Part shown: positions 1-9,484 of the stretch, piece by piece | Position numbering within the stretch: the first letter of the stretch is position 1 | Layout of the letters: the number at the start of each line of letters is the position of its first letter | Translations under genes and position numbers: made by a program | Source of the DNA: Oceanobacillus sp. J11TS1 | GTDB lineage: Bacteria > Bacillota > Bacilli > Bacillales > Amphibacillaceae | DNA length: 64,000 nt | Assembly: GCF_018333215.1 (NCBI RefSeq) | Contig: NZ_BORO01000012.1 | Location: forward strand, 54,758-118,757 | Direction of reading: 5' to 3' | The notes under the pieces: model-generated | The model's input: the letters and a program-made list of their open reading frames with translations, nothing else | The model's database searches: none | What the model was told of the DNA's origin: nothing

Positions 1-1319
1 AAAACCGTAATGAATTGTAAATCATGATAGCTGTGGAATAACGCTGTCTGCATGACGAATAATTGCAACTGCTCCAGGACGAGGTGACGCGGACCAATGT
101 AGCCAACTGGCCCATTCATAAGAGATGTCACAACAGGTACTTGTTCGATTTCTCTATATTGGGAATAGAGTTCACGTGCTGCATCAATAAGTTCATCCTT
201 CTCTTTATCGAACTCTTCGTCCTTAAAGTCGATTTCAAAACTCAAATCAACCTTTCCCAGACCGACACGATAATTTAGAAAATCATGGTGAAATAATGTC
301 TTTTCGTATATCCTGGCATCTACATTCTTCGCCATTTGGCGGATTTGTGCTACATTCGGATAATGGTAATTTAGAGCATGTCGCTGTTCTTCACTTACAT
401 GATACAGTTCTTTTGTCTTACGTTGTAAATATTCCCTATATGTCTTATCACGCTCTTTCATATTCGCTTTATACTTTTTCACACTTTTTATATATGATGT
501 GATTGCAAATATAATGGTCGTAACTGTCATTGCGAGCATGACGATAATAAAGATTCCTCTTGGATGAATGATGGATACAATTACAAGTGCAGCAATCATC
601 ACAAGCGGTGGCACAATGGTACGTGCCAGCTGTTCACTCGGCTTGGACGGTTTATTAGCCGGTTTCGCAATAATGCGTTTATCTGTTGGTTCTCTGTAAA
701 TGATTCTTGGCGAACGGTGATAATCGGGATACTCTGCATTATAACGATGATCTGCTTCTACCAAGGAGACCAGCTTCGATGAAATTCCGTCCCCGGGAGC
801 TATAATATGCATATCTTCCTCTCCCATGATAACCGTAACCCCATCAAAGAAAAGTTGATCACCAGGTTCAATAACTACATCTCCGCTTATACGTACGTAA
901 TTATGGAAAACTTCTCCTTGATGAACTTCTAATTTAAATAATCGTTCTATACGCTCGCGTAACAGCACAAAATCAACGGATGTACCGGACACGCATACAT
1001 CATCATATTGGTTAGAACTGAAGGTTATACTACGCTTTGCTGCTATGTCATATGCATCTCCGCCTTTTACATCCGATAGGTAAAAATGCATCGGACGTCC
1101 TTCTATATGCACCATTTTTTGTTCATTTGCGTACAGCACGTCATCTGCAATGATACATGCCTCACCATTCCAAGCTATCGAAAGACATTGTTTCAACGGC
1201 AAAAATGTTATCGTATCTGCCCAATCCTTTCCAATTGTTATTTCCTTTTCTTCGCCCAATGGCAAACGGCATGTATGTAATTCATTCTCGTAGCTCACCG
1301 TCAGTTTATTTTCTGCCAT
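1..1319 (-). CDS. essC: Type VII secretion ATPase EssC/YukBA, N-terminal part (runs off the left edge)
   Basis: The reading frame starts at an ATG at 1319 behind GGAGG and stays open to base 1, giving about 439 residues. Translation begins MAENKLTVSYENELHTC. The first ~200 residues look like the paired FHA-like N-terminal domains of EssC. Two adjacent membrane segments follow at about residues 229-275 (from LARTIVPPLVMIAAL). The FtsK/SpoIIIE ATPase domains, expected after these, lie outside the window. In the family this protein is the membrane motor that drives WXG100 and LXG substrates out of the cell. It is last in the operon, 38 bp after essB. Identification rests on architecture and position, and both are clear. 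Confidence 0.9.
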   Translation of the reverse strand, partial: MAENKLTVSYENELHTCRLPLGEEKEITIGKDWADTITFLPLKQCLSIAWNGEACIIADDVLYANEQKMVHIEGRPMHFYLSDVKGGDAYDIAAKRSITFSSNQYDDVCVSGTSVDFVLLRERIERLFKLEVHQGEVFHNYVRISGDVVIEPGDQLFFDGVTVIMGEEDMHIIAPGDGISSKLVSLVEADHRYNAEYPDYHRSPRIIYREPTDKRIIAKPANKPSKPSEQLARTIVPPLVMIAALVIVSIIHPRGIFIIVMLAMTVTTIIFAITSYIKSVKKYKANMKERDKTYREYLQRKTKELYHVSEEQRHALNYHYPNVAQIRQMAKNVDARIYEKTLFHHDFLNYRVGLGKVDLSFEIDFKDEEFDKEKDELIDAARELYSQYREIEQVPVVTSLMNGPVGYIGPRHLVLEQLQLFVMQTALFHSYHDLQFITV

Positions 1320-1357
1320 CTTTCTATCCTCCAAACAAGTACTGCTCTTCTTATCTC

Positions 1358-2593
1358 TTATTCTTTATCATCTGTTGATTCATCTGCCTCAGCATCTTCT
1401 GTTACATTATCTGTTTCTTTTTCATCAGGTAATAAATCATGCTCTTCTCTGTAATCCTCTAACTCTTTTTCCAGCTCAGTAATCTTTTCTTCCCGCTCAG
1501 TACCAGTTAATTCGGGGTCATTACTTGCCTGTTCTATCTGTTTGATTAAACCATACATAATCAGACTCGGGTCATTTATATACTTCGCAATATCAACAGA
1601 TTCTTCAAAATTGCCCCGGCCATTATAAATCCAATACAATAAATAATTCTCATCGCTATTCAAACTAACATTTCGCATAATAACCTTTTTATCCTCGTCA
1701 GATAACGTTTCAACATGAATATAGGAAACGGCCAAAATATATTTATTTACAAAAGGGAGTTTTTCCGGATCTTCTCCTTGTAGTGTCGAAATAACATCTC
1801 CGTAATCAGATGCCAGATATTCATGATGGGAAGTATGCAATTTATCTTGATACGGTAGTTTTATAAATACGAAATATGCGAGCGGAATAATCAATAGAAC
1901 AGACAGTATGACCATACCAATGGAAAGCCCCTTAAATAGTCGGAATCGCTTTGCCGGTACAAGTTGCATCGTTGCTTCTGTTTTCTTTTGTTCTTTCTTG
2001 TAGCTGTCTTCAAGAAGGCTTATTAAATGGGAAAGGTCATCCATCTCTCGCACTTGGCGTTGAAATTCAGTTTCATCCGCATTTTGCAGGGACCCCTGAT
2101 ATAGCTGATCAAAGGTATACGTTTTGGAAAATAGGGCTATTACCAAACATTTATATTGCTTTAAAAATTTCTCTTCTCCCATTTCATATGGTGGAAGAAG
2201 GTCACGCATCCCGCGGTAAATAATAGCAGGCATTAAGTTATCGTCAAATACAAGATTATCTGGATGAAGGAAAAAGGTTGTTCTTGTAGGCAGATATTCT
2301 TTCAAACGGGCAATATTGCACAACAAACGCAATTTATCATTACGTCCAAGTCTTTTCAGGTCCTCCCATTTTTTCATATCCTGATCAACAGCAAATATGA
2401 AGGTAAACATATCCTCTGCCTCTTCAACTGTCATCGGGACAAAGAAATCCTTATCCTCAGTAATCAGCCCCAATTGGCGTATGTCTTTTACACGTGTTTG
2501 TGATTTCGGTAACTGTAATTGCCAATTGTTCTCTTCTATAGTGAACTGGAGGGAAAGTTCTTCCATTTGTATTAATTTTTCCTTCATATCCAT
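1358..2593 (-). CDS. essB: Type VII secretion protein EssB/YukC
   Basis: A 411-residue protein with the EssB layout: a kinase-like cytoplasmic N-terminal domain (about residues 1-220), one membrane helix (about 228-250, GMVILSVLLIIPLAYFVFI), then an outward helical domain and a charged, Glu/Asp-rich tail (TDNVTEDAEADESTDDKE). EssB is a structural part of the T7SS membrane channel and contacts EssC. It sits between esaB and essC as in staphylococci. The start is ambiguous: AAGGAG lies 3 nt before the first ATG (2593) and 9 nt before a second ATG two codons later (2587), so the true start may be 2587. Confidence 0.93.
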   Translation of the reverse strand: MDMKEKLIQMEELSLQFTIEENNWQLQLPKSQTRVKDIRQLGLITEDKDFFVPMTVEEAEDMFTFIFAVDQDMKKWEDLKRLGRNDKLRLLCNIARLKEYLPTRTTFFLHPDNLVFDDNLMPAIIYRGMRDLLPPYEMGEEKFLKQYKCLVIALFSKTYTFDQLYQGSLQNADETEFQRQVREMDDLSHLISLLEDSYKKEQKKTEATMQLVPAKRFRLFKGLSIGMVILSVLLIIPLAYFVFIKLPYQDKLHTSHHEYLASDYGDVISTLQGEDPEKLPFVNKYILAVSYIHVETLSDEDKKVIMRNVSLNSDENYLLYWIYNGRGNFEESVDIAKYINDPSLIMYGLIKQIEQASNDPELTGTEREEKITELEKELEDYREEHDLLPDEKETDNVTEDAEADESTDDKE

Positions 2594-2651
2594 TGACTCC
2601 TTCGTAATTTCTCACAATTTAGAAACATGTCGATCTGTTATGTAAACGTGT

Positions 2652-2903
2652 CTATAAAACCTTTAATATATCACCATTCGAAACCGGATAATCTATCAGA
2701 CTGTCATCATCTGTCAACAATATGTCTTTTGTTGTTATTTTCAATGCAGAAAGGGTTCTGTCTCTTCGCTCAATTTTTAATGTTTCCGTGAGATTCAGTA
2801 ATAATTGCTTCACTGATATTTGGAGGGGAATACGTAAATCATACGTATTCTCCCCCCATTTTGTAAAATCTACTGTTACATTAACATGCGTATTATGCGT
2901 CAT
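2652..2903 (-). CDS. esaB: Ubiquitin-like T7SS protein EsaB/YukD
   Basis: 83 residues, the usual length of YukD/EsaB. The sequence has the beta-grasp pattern of this family: an N-terminal strand (HVNVTVDFT), a basic helical middle (SVKQLLLNLTETLKIE) and a C-terminal end in NGDILKVL. YukD has a ubiquitin fold but lacks the terminal Gly-Gly and is not known to be conjugated. In the T7SS it acts as a small cytoplasmic accessory factor. It lies 12 bp after essA and 58 bp before essB, clearly in the same operon. The call rests on length, pattern and position together. Confidence 0.9.
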   Translation of the reverse strand: MTHNTHVNVTVDFTKWGENTYDLRIPLQISVKQLLLNLTETLKIERRDRTLSALKITTKDILLTDDDSLIDYPVSNGDILKVL

Positions 2904-2915
2904 TTCCCATCTCTC

Positions 2916-3413
2916 CTAACCTGTAAATCTCTGAAACATCGTATAAATACCGACACATAAAACACTAACGAGTCCGGCAAAACCGATATAGAGGGCAGTT
3001 CCTAAACCATCATCACTCTCTTCTTCCTGGTCGTCACTAGCAGCCGTCTGTGGAGCGGTATAGTCTTCGTTAAATAACGCATTCTTTGTATCCTGCACTA
3101 AATTATCAGCAGCACCTGTATCCATCATAAACAGTGATTCTTCCAATTCCTTCATCATGTTTTCTGCTTCTGTTTGCTTCGATTCAATAGCTGATTCTGT
3201 TTCTTCGCTAAACAGATGAGGAAATCTTTTTTCCTTTTCTGTTTCGGTATTTTGATAGTTTTGTGTTCCATCTTCACCGATACGATCTATTTTCAGTTCC
3301 ATTTTGCCACTATCTTCAGCGTCATCTTTAGCAACTACCAGAAGCGGCGTGAACATCAGCAAGCCAATTAGACAGAATACCAAAAGACTAGTTCGCTTCA
3401 GCAGCATCCTCAT
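2916..3413 (-). CDS. essA: Type VII secretion protein EssA
   Basis: 165 residues. There is a hydrophobic N-terminal segment (about 8-28), a long polar charged middle, and a second membrane helix close to the C terminus (about 140-160, GTALYIGFAGLVSVLCVGIY). This two-helix layout is that of the poorly conserved EssA family of T7SS membrane proteins. Its start overlaps the end of esaA by 26 bp, with GGGAGGAG lying 5' of the ATG inside esaA, which suggests translational coupling. The sequence alone is weakly diagnostic, so the name leans on position between esaA and esaB. Confidence 0.85.
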   Translation of the reverse strand: MRMLLKRTSLLVFCLIGLLMFTPLLVVAKDDAEDSGKMELKIDRIGEDGTQNYQNTETEKEKRFPHLFSEETESAIESKQTEAENMMKELEESLFMMDTGAADNLVQDTKNALFNEDYTAPQTAASDDQEEESDDGLGTALYIGFAGLVSVLCVGIYTMFQRFTG

Positions 3414-6400
3414 CTTCCGTCTCCTCCCTTACATTTTGGTGTAGGACGAATAAGTTTGCCGCAACACCAATCAGGGTTATACCAATAAGGACAATAATGG
3501 ATATTACGCCATTAGCAGTTCCATTCACAACATTGGCAAACATCGTTTCAACATGCTGTAATGGGGAGAACATCCTTACTGTTTCAATTTGATTCATACT
3601 GATAGCAAGCATATCTGTTAAGAACAAATATAAGCTCAATACAGCCAGAAGAATAAACATACCAATCATTTTCAATTGCCTTAACAAATACGTTGCTACA
3701 AGTAACATGGCTAACATAATAAGTGTAATCATACCAATCCATAGGAAAAGTCTGCCTCCACTAACTTGCAAAAGATAGCCTGAAGTCAAGCCAATTACTA
3801 GTCCTTCAACAACACCGATGCCAGCAGTGAGTCCCATTAATGGAAGATTTTTACCAACTATCGATTTATCTTGCGCAAATTGATCTCCTTCTGCGCGCTT
3901 TTGATTGTTGGTTGAGATAACGTAAGCTGTGAACAAAGCAACAATAAAGCAAATTAATACTAAATAATACGGTAGAAAGGCTTTGTTATCATTATCCTCG
4001 CCTGATGATCCTCTTGACCCGATCACGCCATCATTTTTCGTTTCGACAGGGTTGGAAAGAAATTCATATAAATCTTCATTCTGCCTATCTCCGACCCGGC
4101 TGTTTGCAAGAACACCAGCAAAGTTATCAGCAAAATTTTGATCCTCCAACAGTGTCTCCGTCATATCAACAGATAGAGTTTCAGCCTGTTCTACGAGAGT
4201 GACACCACTTTCTTGAATATCTCTTGCTTGTTCATCAATTGCATCAAATGTCTGGTACACACTATCAGCTGCATTCAAGTTAGTGGCTGCCTGACTAGCA
4301 AGTGATTCTGTCTCTGAGAAAATGGATTGTAAATCATTGCCCATTGTCATGAATACTGACTGCTCTTCACCTCTGTTTGATTGAACATGTTCTTGTTCAT
4401 CAATCAGGCCTATGCTCTCCTCACGCCAAGCTGCTAACTTGTCTAAGGTTTCCTCTAGATCATTATTCATAACTTCTGCTTCTTCTGTCGTACGATTAAT
4501 GTCTTCAGCTAACTGGTCTGCGTTTTCATCCACTTCATTTACAAGCTGATTATACGTTTGAATCTGATCTTGCAGTCTTTCTATCGGTTCCCGGACTTCT
4601 GCTGTAATTCTATCTGTCACAAGATTAACCATATAATTTTCTAATACATCAGCGACATTTGGTTCATTAAATAAGGTATATAGAGAGTCGTCCGTAGCAA
4701 GTTCCTTTAATGATTGGTTTCCCACCGGACCGCTGCTTCCTATATCAATTCCAAAATAATTTTCATACAATGCAATCATTCTTTGATAATCGCCCACTGT
4801 GTCAGATGCTGCATTAATTAAACTTTCCGTGGAATCACTTGTTAGTGATGACTCGATTTGATGCTGGATTTTATGATTCGTTATATGAATCGTTTCAGGT
4901 TCTTCTACCTCATCATTTTCTTCTTCTTCGTTATTTTCGTTTCCTTCATCATCACTATCTTCGTCTTCGTTTCCTTCATCACCCTCAGTATCTTCTTCCG
5001 ATTCATCTGGCTCCTCGCCTTCTGTTCCATCTGAATCGGGATCTTCGCCCTCTTTTTCTCCGTTCCCTTCTTCAGGTTCCTCTTTTTCAACATCATTATC
5101 TGAATCGGGAATATTAGAGTCGTTTGTATCTTCTTCTTTTTCATTTATGCTGCCATCAGGAGTTTCTGGCTGGTGCTCGTGCTCGTCATTTTCTGAAGCG
5201 TCACTATCAGACTCCTTTTGCTCTCCATCTTCCTCTGTCTTTTTGGTACTCAATCTAGTCACAACTGGCTGAGCCGGTTCCAAAACGGAAGCTGTCATTG
5301 CGGATTCCGATTCATCTATATCTTTAATATCTGCTAAATCTACTTCCCAACTCCATCCAACAGGCTGAAAAACATCGATTTCAGATCCGGCGTCTCTCAA
5401 TTTCAGGTTAAATTGAACGGTTAATTCCCCTGCATCCAAAGGTGGAAGTATGATATTCCCACCATTATATTCATAATCGACTTCTTTATTATTTAAAGTG
5501 AGCGTTAAACCACTCTCTTTAAACGCCTCAGGGATTTTTAATTTAAATATTGAACCTGGTTCTTCAATTTCTTCAGGAATGTTAACCGTATCCTTCACTA
5601 CCACCCCATTGTTAGCTAAATCTGTTTTAATCTCTTGTACTAGCTGAGGTAAAGTTTTCTTATCATTAGCGTATTTTGGTTCATATCCAAACTCTTTATT
5701 ATACTTATCCGTTACTTTCTTAACATTTTCCAATTCGGTAACGGTCTGCTCCGATAAACCAAGACTCCTAATTTCATTCATATTGAGATATGGTAACTTA
5801 TTTATCTGATTTTGTATGCTTTGTTGCGCTTGATTGTCTGCTGCATCAAACAGTATGCTCAAATTACCCTCTTCGCCATCTAAAGCTGCTTCAAAAATGC
5901 CTGATAGCCTATTTTTCACTCTGGAATTCATATCCAAATCCAATTTTTCTTGCAAATACATATCCAAATTTGTAATTTGTTCACTTGTGTTTTCTAACTG
6001 GCTTTGTATCATTACTGCATCTGTACCAGCAGTTTGTCTATCCTCTTTTTCCTGTTGAAGCTGATTATTAATTGCTTCGTTTGCTGCCTCTAATTCTACT
6101 AATTGCTGTGATATATCTTCATTACTTAATTGGCTGCTAAAGTCGTTTAGCTGACCTAAAAAGTCCCTTGATAAATGGTTATTTGTATCTTTTAATGCAA
6201 TATAATCTTCCATAGCTGATAAATAACTTCGATTTGTTTCAGCATGGCTATTTAAACTATCATCAAACGTGTCTAATATTTCTTCTAAGCTACTAAAACT
6301 CTCTATTGATGCTTCTGTATTATCCTGTACTGCACTAAAACGGTCCGTATAAGAACTGAGTGGGTCATTGATAGAATTATTATAAGTAGAGGTATGTGCT

Positions 6401-6951
6401 GCTTGTCTTTCCACAATGGAACCAATGTTGTCTTGTGCATTTTGTAAGTTACTTATGATGCTTGCAAAATAAACATCGATAATTCGCCGGTTTACGTCAT
6501 TCAATATTTCACTAGCTGTCTTTTCTGCTTCAGATTGTATCCTTTGATTGCCTGATGCATTAATTTTATAATTTAATGACACTTGTTCCGGTGATTCCGA
6601 ATCCATAGATAACGCTTTTACTGAAAAATCATTGGGAATAATAATCATCATATCGTATGTATTGTTTTCAAGTCCGCTTTCAGCAACACCGCGACTAACA
6701 ACGTACCAGTCATGCGACTCATCCTTGTCCATACTTTTAATAAACGTTTCTCCAAAGGATAACTCATTACCATTAAAAGTTGCACCATCGTCCTCGTTTA
6801 CAAGTGCTATGTTCATTGCCATTACTTGCTCTTCTTTTCCTTTTTCCGTTTTCTTCGTGGAAACTTGGTTAAAACCAAGATAGGACAACCCTGAAGCAAG
6901 AAAAAGCATCAAAATTAAGAACAAAAGAATTCGCTTATTTAGCTTTTTCAC
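3388..6951 (-). CDS. esaA: Type VII secretion protein EsaA/YueB (large membrane protein)
   Basis: 1187 residues starting at GTG behind AGGAG. There is one N-terminal membrane helix (about 8-28), a very large extracellular domain with coiled-coil stretches, and several C-terminal helices from about residue 985 on. This is the EsaA/YueB layout, related to the Pip/YhgE family. B. subtilis YueB is the receptor for phage SPP1, and its extracellular part projects through the wall. An unusual feature is a block of roughly 110 residues, about 570-690, made almost only of Asp, Glu, Asn, Ser and Gly, which splits the ectodomain. A strong hairpin precedes the gene, so it may be expressed less than esxA. 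Confidence 0.93.
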   Translation of the reverse strand: MKKLNKRILLFLILMLFLASGLSYLGFNQVSTKKTEKGKEEQVMAMNIALVNEDDGATFNGNELSFGETFIKSMDKDESHDWYVVSRGVAESGLENNTYDMMIIIPNDFSVKALSMDSESPEQVSLNYKINASGNQRIQSEAEKTASEILNDVNRRIIDVYFASIISNLQNAQDNIGSIVERQAAHTSTYNNSINDPLSSYTDRFSAVQDNTEASIESFSSLEEILDTFDDSLNSHAETNRSYLSAMEDYIALKDTNNHLSRDFLGQLNDFSSQLSNEDISQQLVELEAANEAINNQLQQEKEDRQTAGTDAVMIQSQLENTSEQITNLDMYLQEKLDLDMNSRVKNRLSGIFEAALDGEEGNLSILFDAADNQAQQSIQNQINKLPYLNMNEIRSLGLSEQTVTELENVKKVTDKYNKEFGYEPKYANDKKTLPQLVQEIKTDLANNGVVVKDTVNIPEEIEEPGSIFKLKIPEAFKESGLTLTLNNKEVDYEYNGGNIILPPLDAGELTVQFNLKLRDAGSEIDVFQPVGWSWEVDLADIKDIDESESAMTASVLEPAQPVVTRLSTKKTEEDGEQKESDSDASENDEHEHQPETPDGSINEKEEDTNDSNIPDSDNDVEKEEPEEGNGEKEGEDPDSDGTEGEEPDESEEDTEGDEGNEDEDSDDEGNENNEEEENDEVEEPETIHITNHKIQHQIESSLTSDSTESLINAASDTVGDYQRMIALYENYFGIDIGSSGPVGNQSLKELATDDSLYTLFNEPNVADVLENYMVNLVTDRITAEVREPIERLQDQIQTYNQLVNEVDENADQLAEDINRTTEEAEVMNNDLEETLDKLAAWREESIGLIDEQEHVQSNRGEEQSVFMTMGNDLQSIFSETESLASQAATNLNAADSVYQTFDAIDEQARDIQESGVTLVEQAETLSVDMTETLLEDQNFADNFAGVLANSRVGDRQNEDLYEFLSNPVETKNDGVIGSRGSSGEDNDNKAFLPYYLVLICFIVALFTAYVISTNNQKRAEGDQFAQDKSIVGKNLPLMGLTAGIGVVEGLVIGLTSGYLLQVSGGRLFLWIGMITLIMLAMLLVATYLLRQLKMIGMFILLAVLSLYLFLTDMLAISMNQIETVRMFSPLQHVETMFANVVNGTANGVISIIVLIGITLIGVAANLFVLHQNVREETEDEDAAEAN

Positions 6952-7184
6952 TTATTTTCAACTCCTGCACATTCTTTAAAAAATCAATTATATAAAATAA
7001 AGCTTCATTCTGTGGAGATTATTTTTCACTCCACTCCCTCAAGTGATTCTAGGAGTTAGCCTCCGTTAACTACTATCAAAATAGATTTATTATTCACTGC
7101 TTTGCGGCGGGAGTTTTACCGATAATTCTCCCTGATAAATCCTTAGACATGTTTTTTACCTCTATATATCTATGAAATAAACAT

Positions 7185-7212
7185 GAGCCACACAACAATC
7201 GTCGCGCGGCTC
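7185..7212 (-). terminator. Stable hairpin between esxA and esaA (probable partial terminator)
   Basis: On the minus strand the arms GAGCCGCGCGAC and GTTGTGTGGCTC pair over 12 bp (three G-U pairs) around a 4-base GATT loop. Only a weak T-rich tail (ATGTTTATTTC) follows. A leaky terminator here would let most transcripts end after esxA and a fraction read on into the machinery genes, which would fit the need for more substrate than apparatus. The 298-bp gap also holds a weaker GGGAG/CTCCC pair at 7109-7132. Confidence 0.5.
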
Positions 7213-7249
7213 AAGATAGTGATTATTGAAAATATTACAAATTCCTTAA

Positions 7250-7549
7250 TTAACTAAGACCAAAATTACGTGATAAGGCCTCATCTTGTTGTGCCACAGC
7301 CTCAGCAGTTTTAGTTAGCTGATCTTGAATATCAAGCAACAATTGAGAGAATTCTTTAACCTTTGGTTCTAATTGTCTGAATTGAACTTCAAATTGGTCA
7401 AAAGCGCGTCCTTCCCATTCCCCACGTAACTCATCCTGTAAGTTAGATAAATTCGTCAAAACTTGGTCAATTTGTTCTGATCCTTGTCCATAACGTTTTG
7501 CTTTTGCTTGCAATTCTTCCGGACTCATACGTATTTGTCCTGCCATCAT
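7250..7549 (-). CDS. esxA: WXG100 family secreted protein EsxA/YukE
   Basis: 99 residues, within the usual WXG100 range. The central turn carries W-E-G (RGEWEGRAFDQFEVQF) between two predicted helices, the hallmark of ESAT-6-like proteins. These form four-helix dimers and are the core exported substrates of the T7SS. The ribosome site AAAGGAG precedes two consecutive ATG codons at 7549 and 7546, and either could be used. It is the first gene of the T7SS operon behind a consensus promoter. The C-terminal part does not show an obvious YxxxD/E signal. Confidence 0.96.
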   Translation of the reverse strand: MMAGQIRMSPEELQAKAKRYGQGSEQIDQVLTNLSNLQDELRGEWEGRAFDQFEVQFRQLEPKVKEFSQLLLDIQDQLTKTAEAVAQQDEALSRNFGLS

Positions 7550-7653
7550 TAACCATCTCCTTTATCAATATAAGTAGTAATTCAAGTGAAAAGCTTCCTA
7601 TAAAATTATTATAGAGCAAACACCAAAGCTTATTTTCCAAGGTGTTAGTTGTC

Positions 7654-7682
7654 AGTATAATAATAGCGTTTTCTCTTGTCAA
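7654..7682 (-). promoter_or_regulatory. Consensus sigma-A promoter of the T7SS operon
   Basis: On the minus strand TTGACA (7682-7677) and TATACT (7659-7654) are separated by exactly 17 bp. Transcription would start near 7647, giving a leader of about 100 nt before esxA. This is a near-perfect housekeeping promoter. I see no obvious operator next to it. Confidence 0.75.
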
Positions 7683-7849
7683 CATGCTATTAGAAGGAGA
7701 TTTTAATTTAAGCCAAAAGAAGTGTGAGTATAGAATACTATTAATGTAATTATTTAGGAAAAATATTGGTTTTTAGCAATAGAAGACAATTTTCAAAGAT
7801 TACTTTTTGATAGTTTTATACATAAGAATCAATAGGAAAAATAGTTGGT

Positions 7850-9106
7850 ATGATTATCGGAAGTAGTTCTAAAGAAATAAATCAAGAAGAAAATGAGAAG
7901 GAAGAACCAAAGGACACAGAACAAGATGAAGAAGGAAATAATGAAGACACTTCTTCCGGTGGAGCAGATTCCGAGCAAAAAGAGAATACTGCTGATGAAA
8001 AACAAACAGAAACGAGCACAAATTCCAATTTTGATTCTTTAGTTGCTTGGATGGAAGAGGAAACAGAAGGTACTGCGGCTCCTCTCTTTGAAAATGATGA
8101 AACTCAAACACACGAAATGGAAGATGTAACAGTAACTTTAAATGCTTATCAATTAGTAGAATTAAAAGATATACATACTGATTTTAGTATTCCTTTCGAT
8201 GATCAAACGGATGGTGGTGTTCTTTTAACAGAATTCACTGTAAAGAATGATTCTGATCAGGACTTATACTATACACCGGATTACTATGTGAATTATTTTG
8301 GTGGAAATAAAACTACTGGGATTAATCGAAATCTGATTCCACTCGATGAACAATTATCTGACATGATATCTGTCCCTAATGAACAATTGCTTGAAGCTGG
8401 TAAAGAATATACAGGTTATTTAGCTCATTCTTTTGGTGAAGAACAATTAGAAGGAATACTCGAAGAAGGAAATGTCACGATAGAGATTTCAACGCCATTT
8501 ACGGATGCTGAAGAGGTCTCTAAAGAATTTACGGTTGGCCAGAGTACAGAATTGACGCTGCCACTAACGGATGAAAGTGCTGAAAAAAGCGCTAAAGTAG
8601 AAAGTGAAGACTTCTACCAAGATAAAATCAGTAAAGATAACATGGGCGATAAAAAAATGATTGAGCAGGAAGATGGAATTGGCGAAAGTGACGAATTAGG
8701 TGATGTAACGATTACATTGGATGGTTATCAATTTGTTGATTTCACCCCAAATGAATATGAAGCAGATCGTTTTGAAGACCCTGATAATCTAGTAGTAGCT
8801 ACTGTAAGGTTTGAAATAGATAATCAGGGTGATCAGGAAATTGGTATGGACAATACTTCATCACGAATATTTCTTAATGACGGCACACAATATTTACGAA
8901 ACGAGTCTTTTCTTAGTCCATATGAGTATGAGGAAAATATTGCCGCCGGTGAAAAAGGAGAGTTATTACAAACTTTCTTATTAGATAAAGAAATGTATGA
9001 AAAAATTTGGAAAGATAAAAGCATAGAAATTGAAATTGGTCCAATGAATAACTTAGATTATGAAGATATTTCTAAAGGACACGTAGTCACTTTCGATTTA
9101 AAATAA
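7850..9106 (+). CDS. DUF5068-like protein with missing signal peptide (possibly 5'-damaged)
   Basis: The 418-residue frame holds an acidic low-complexity N-terminal region (about 8-60), then two related beta-rich modules. Each begins with the same pattern, (M/L)xDVT(V/I)TLxxYQxV, near residues 92 and 281. Such duplicated modules are typical of DUF5068/DUF4352-type lipoproteins of bacilli. Those normally start with a signal peptide and a lipobox Cys. Here the frame opens only as MIIGSSSKE, with a stop (TAA at 7823) just upstream and Ser where a lipid-modified Cys would be expected. The nearest SD-like AGGA is 12 bp from the ATG. Either the 5' end has been lost or the protein is now cytoplasmic. 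The function is unknown. Confidence 0.6.
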   Translation: MIIGSSSKEINQEENEKEEPKDTEQDEEGNNEDTSSGGADSEQKENTADEKQTETSTNSNFDSLVAWMEEETEGTAAPLFENDETQTHEMEDVTVTLNAYQLVELKDIHTDFSIPFDDQTDGGVLLTEFTVKNDSDQDLYYTPDYYVNYFGGNKTTGINRNLIPLDEQLSDMISVPNEQLLEAGKEYTGYLAHSFGEEQLEGILEEGNVTIEISTPFTDAEEVSKEFTVGQSTELTLPLTDESAEKSAKVESEDFYQDKISKDNMGDKKMIEQEDGIGESDELGDVTITLDGYQFVDFTPNEYEADRFEDPDNLVVATVRFEIDNQGDQEIGMDNTSSRIFLNDGTQYLRNESFLSPYEYEENIAAGEKGELLQTFLLDKEMYEKIWKDKSIEIEIGPMNNLDYEDISKGHVVTFDLK

Positions 9107-9182
9107 GTAAAAAGACTAGTGTAGCATTTCTGAAATAGTTGCTCTTGGTGTCCACTCTAAAATCAAAAAAGGTAAATAAAAT

Positions 9183-9256
9183 CCGCATGAACACTGAACT
9201 TTTGGTAAATTTATGATACTAACCAAATCTACCAAAAAGAACGTGTTATCATGCGG
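9183..9256. repeat. Long imperfect inverted repeat downstream of the DUF5068-like gene
   Basis: The left arm at 9183-9207 (CCGCATGAACACTGAAC...) and the right arm at 9230-9256 (...CGTGTTATCATGCGG) are near-complementary over about 25 bp around a 22-nt loop. No T-run follows on either strand, so it is not a standard terminator. It could be a remnant of two element ends or a structured RNA. I see no credible gene in the rest of 9107-9484. Confidence 0.5.
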
Positions 9257-9484
9257 AAAAACTACCTTGGCGCACTTTTCTTTTTTGTGTGGTCAAACAG
9301 ACTAGGAAATGAAACCAAATTCTGCTCTTTGATATACCATAGATGCCCGAATAGGATAAAAGATTTTGAAAGAATTTCTATGATAAATGACCATATTTGT
9401 GGTCGCGAGTATCATCTACATATATGTCCTAGCACCTTCTCATCAGAAGCTATTAATATAAGAAACTCTTTCTTTTCTATTAAA

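Noticed and set aside
4839-5144. Leu/His-rich and Lys-rich frames opposite or alongside the acidic part of esaA
   Set aside because: Shadow frames caused by the biased GAA/GAT codons of the esaA acidic block.
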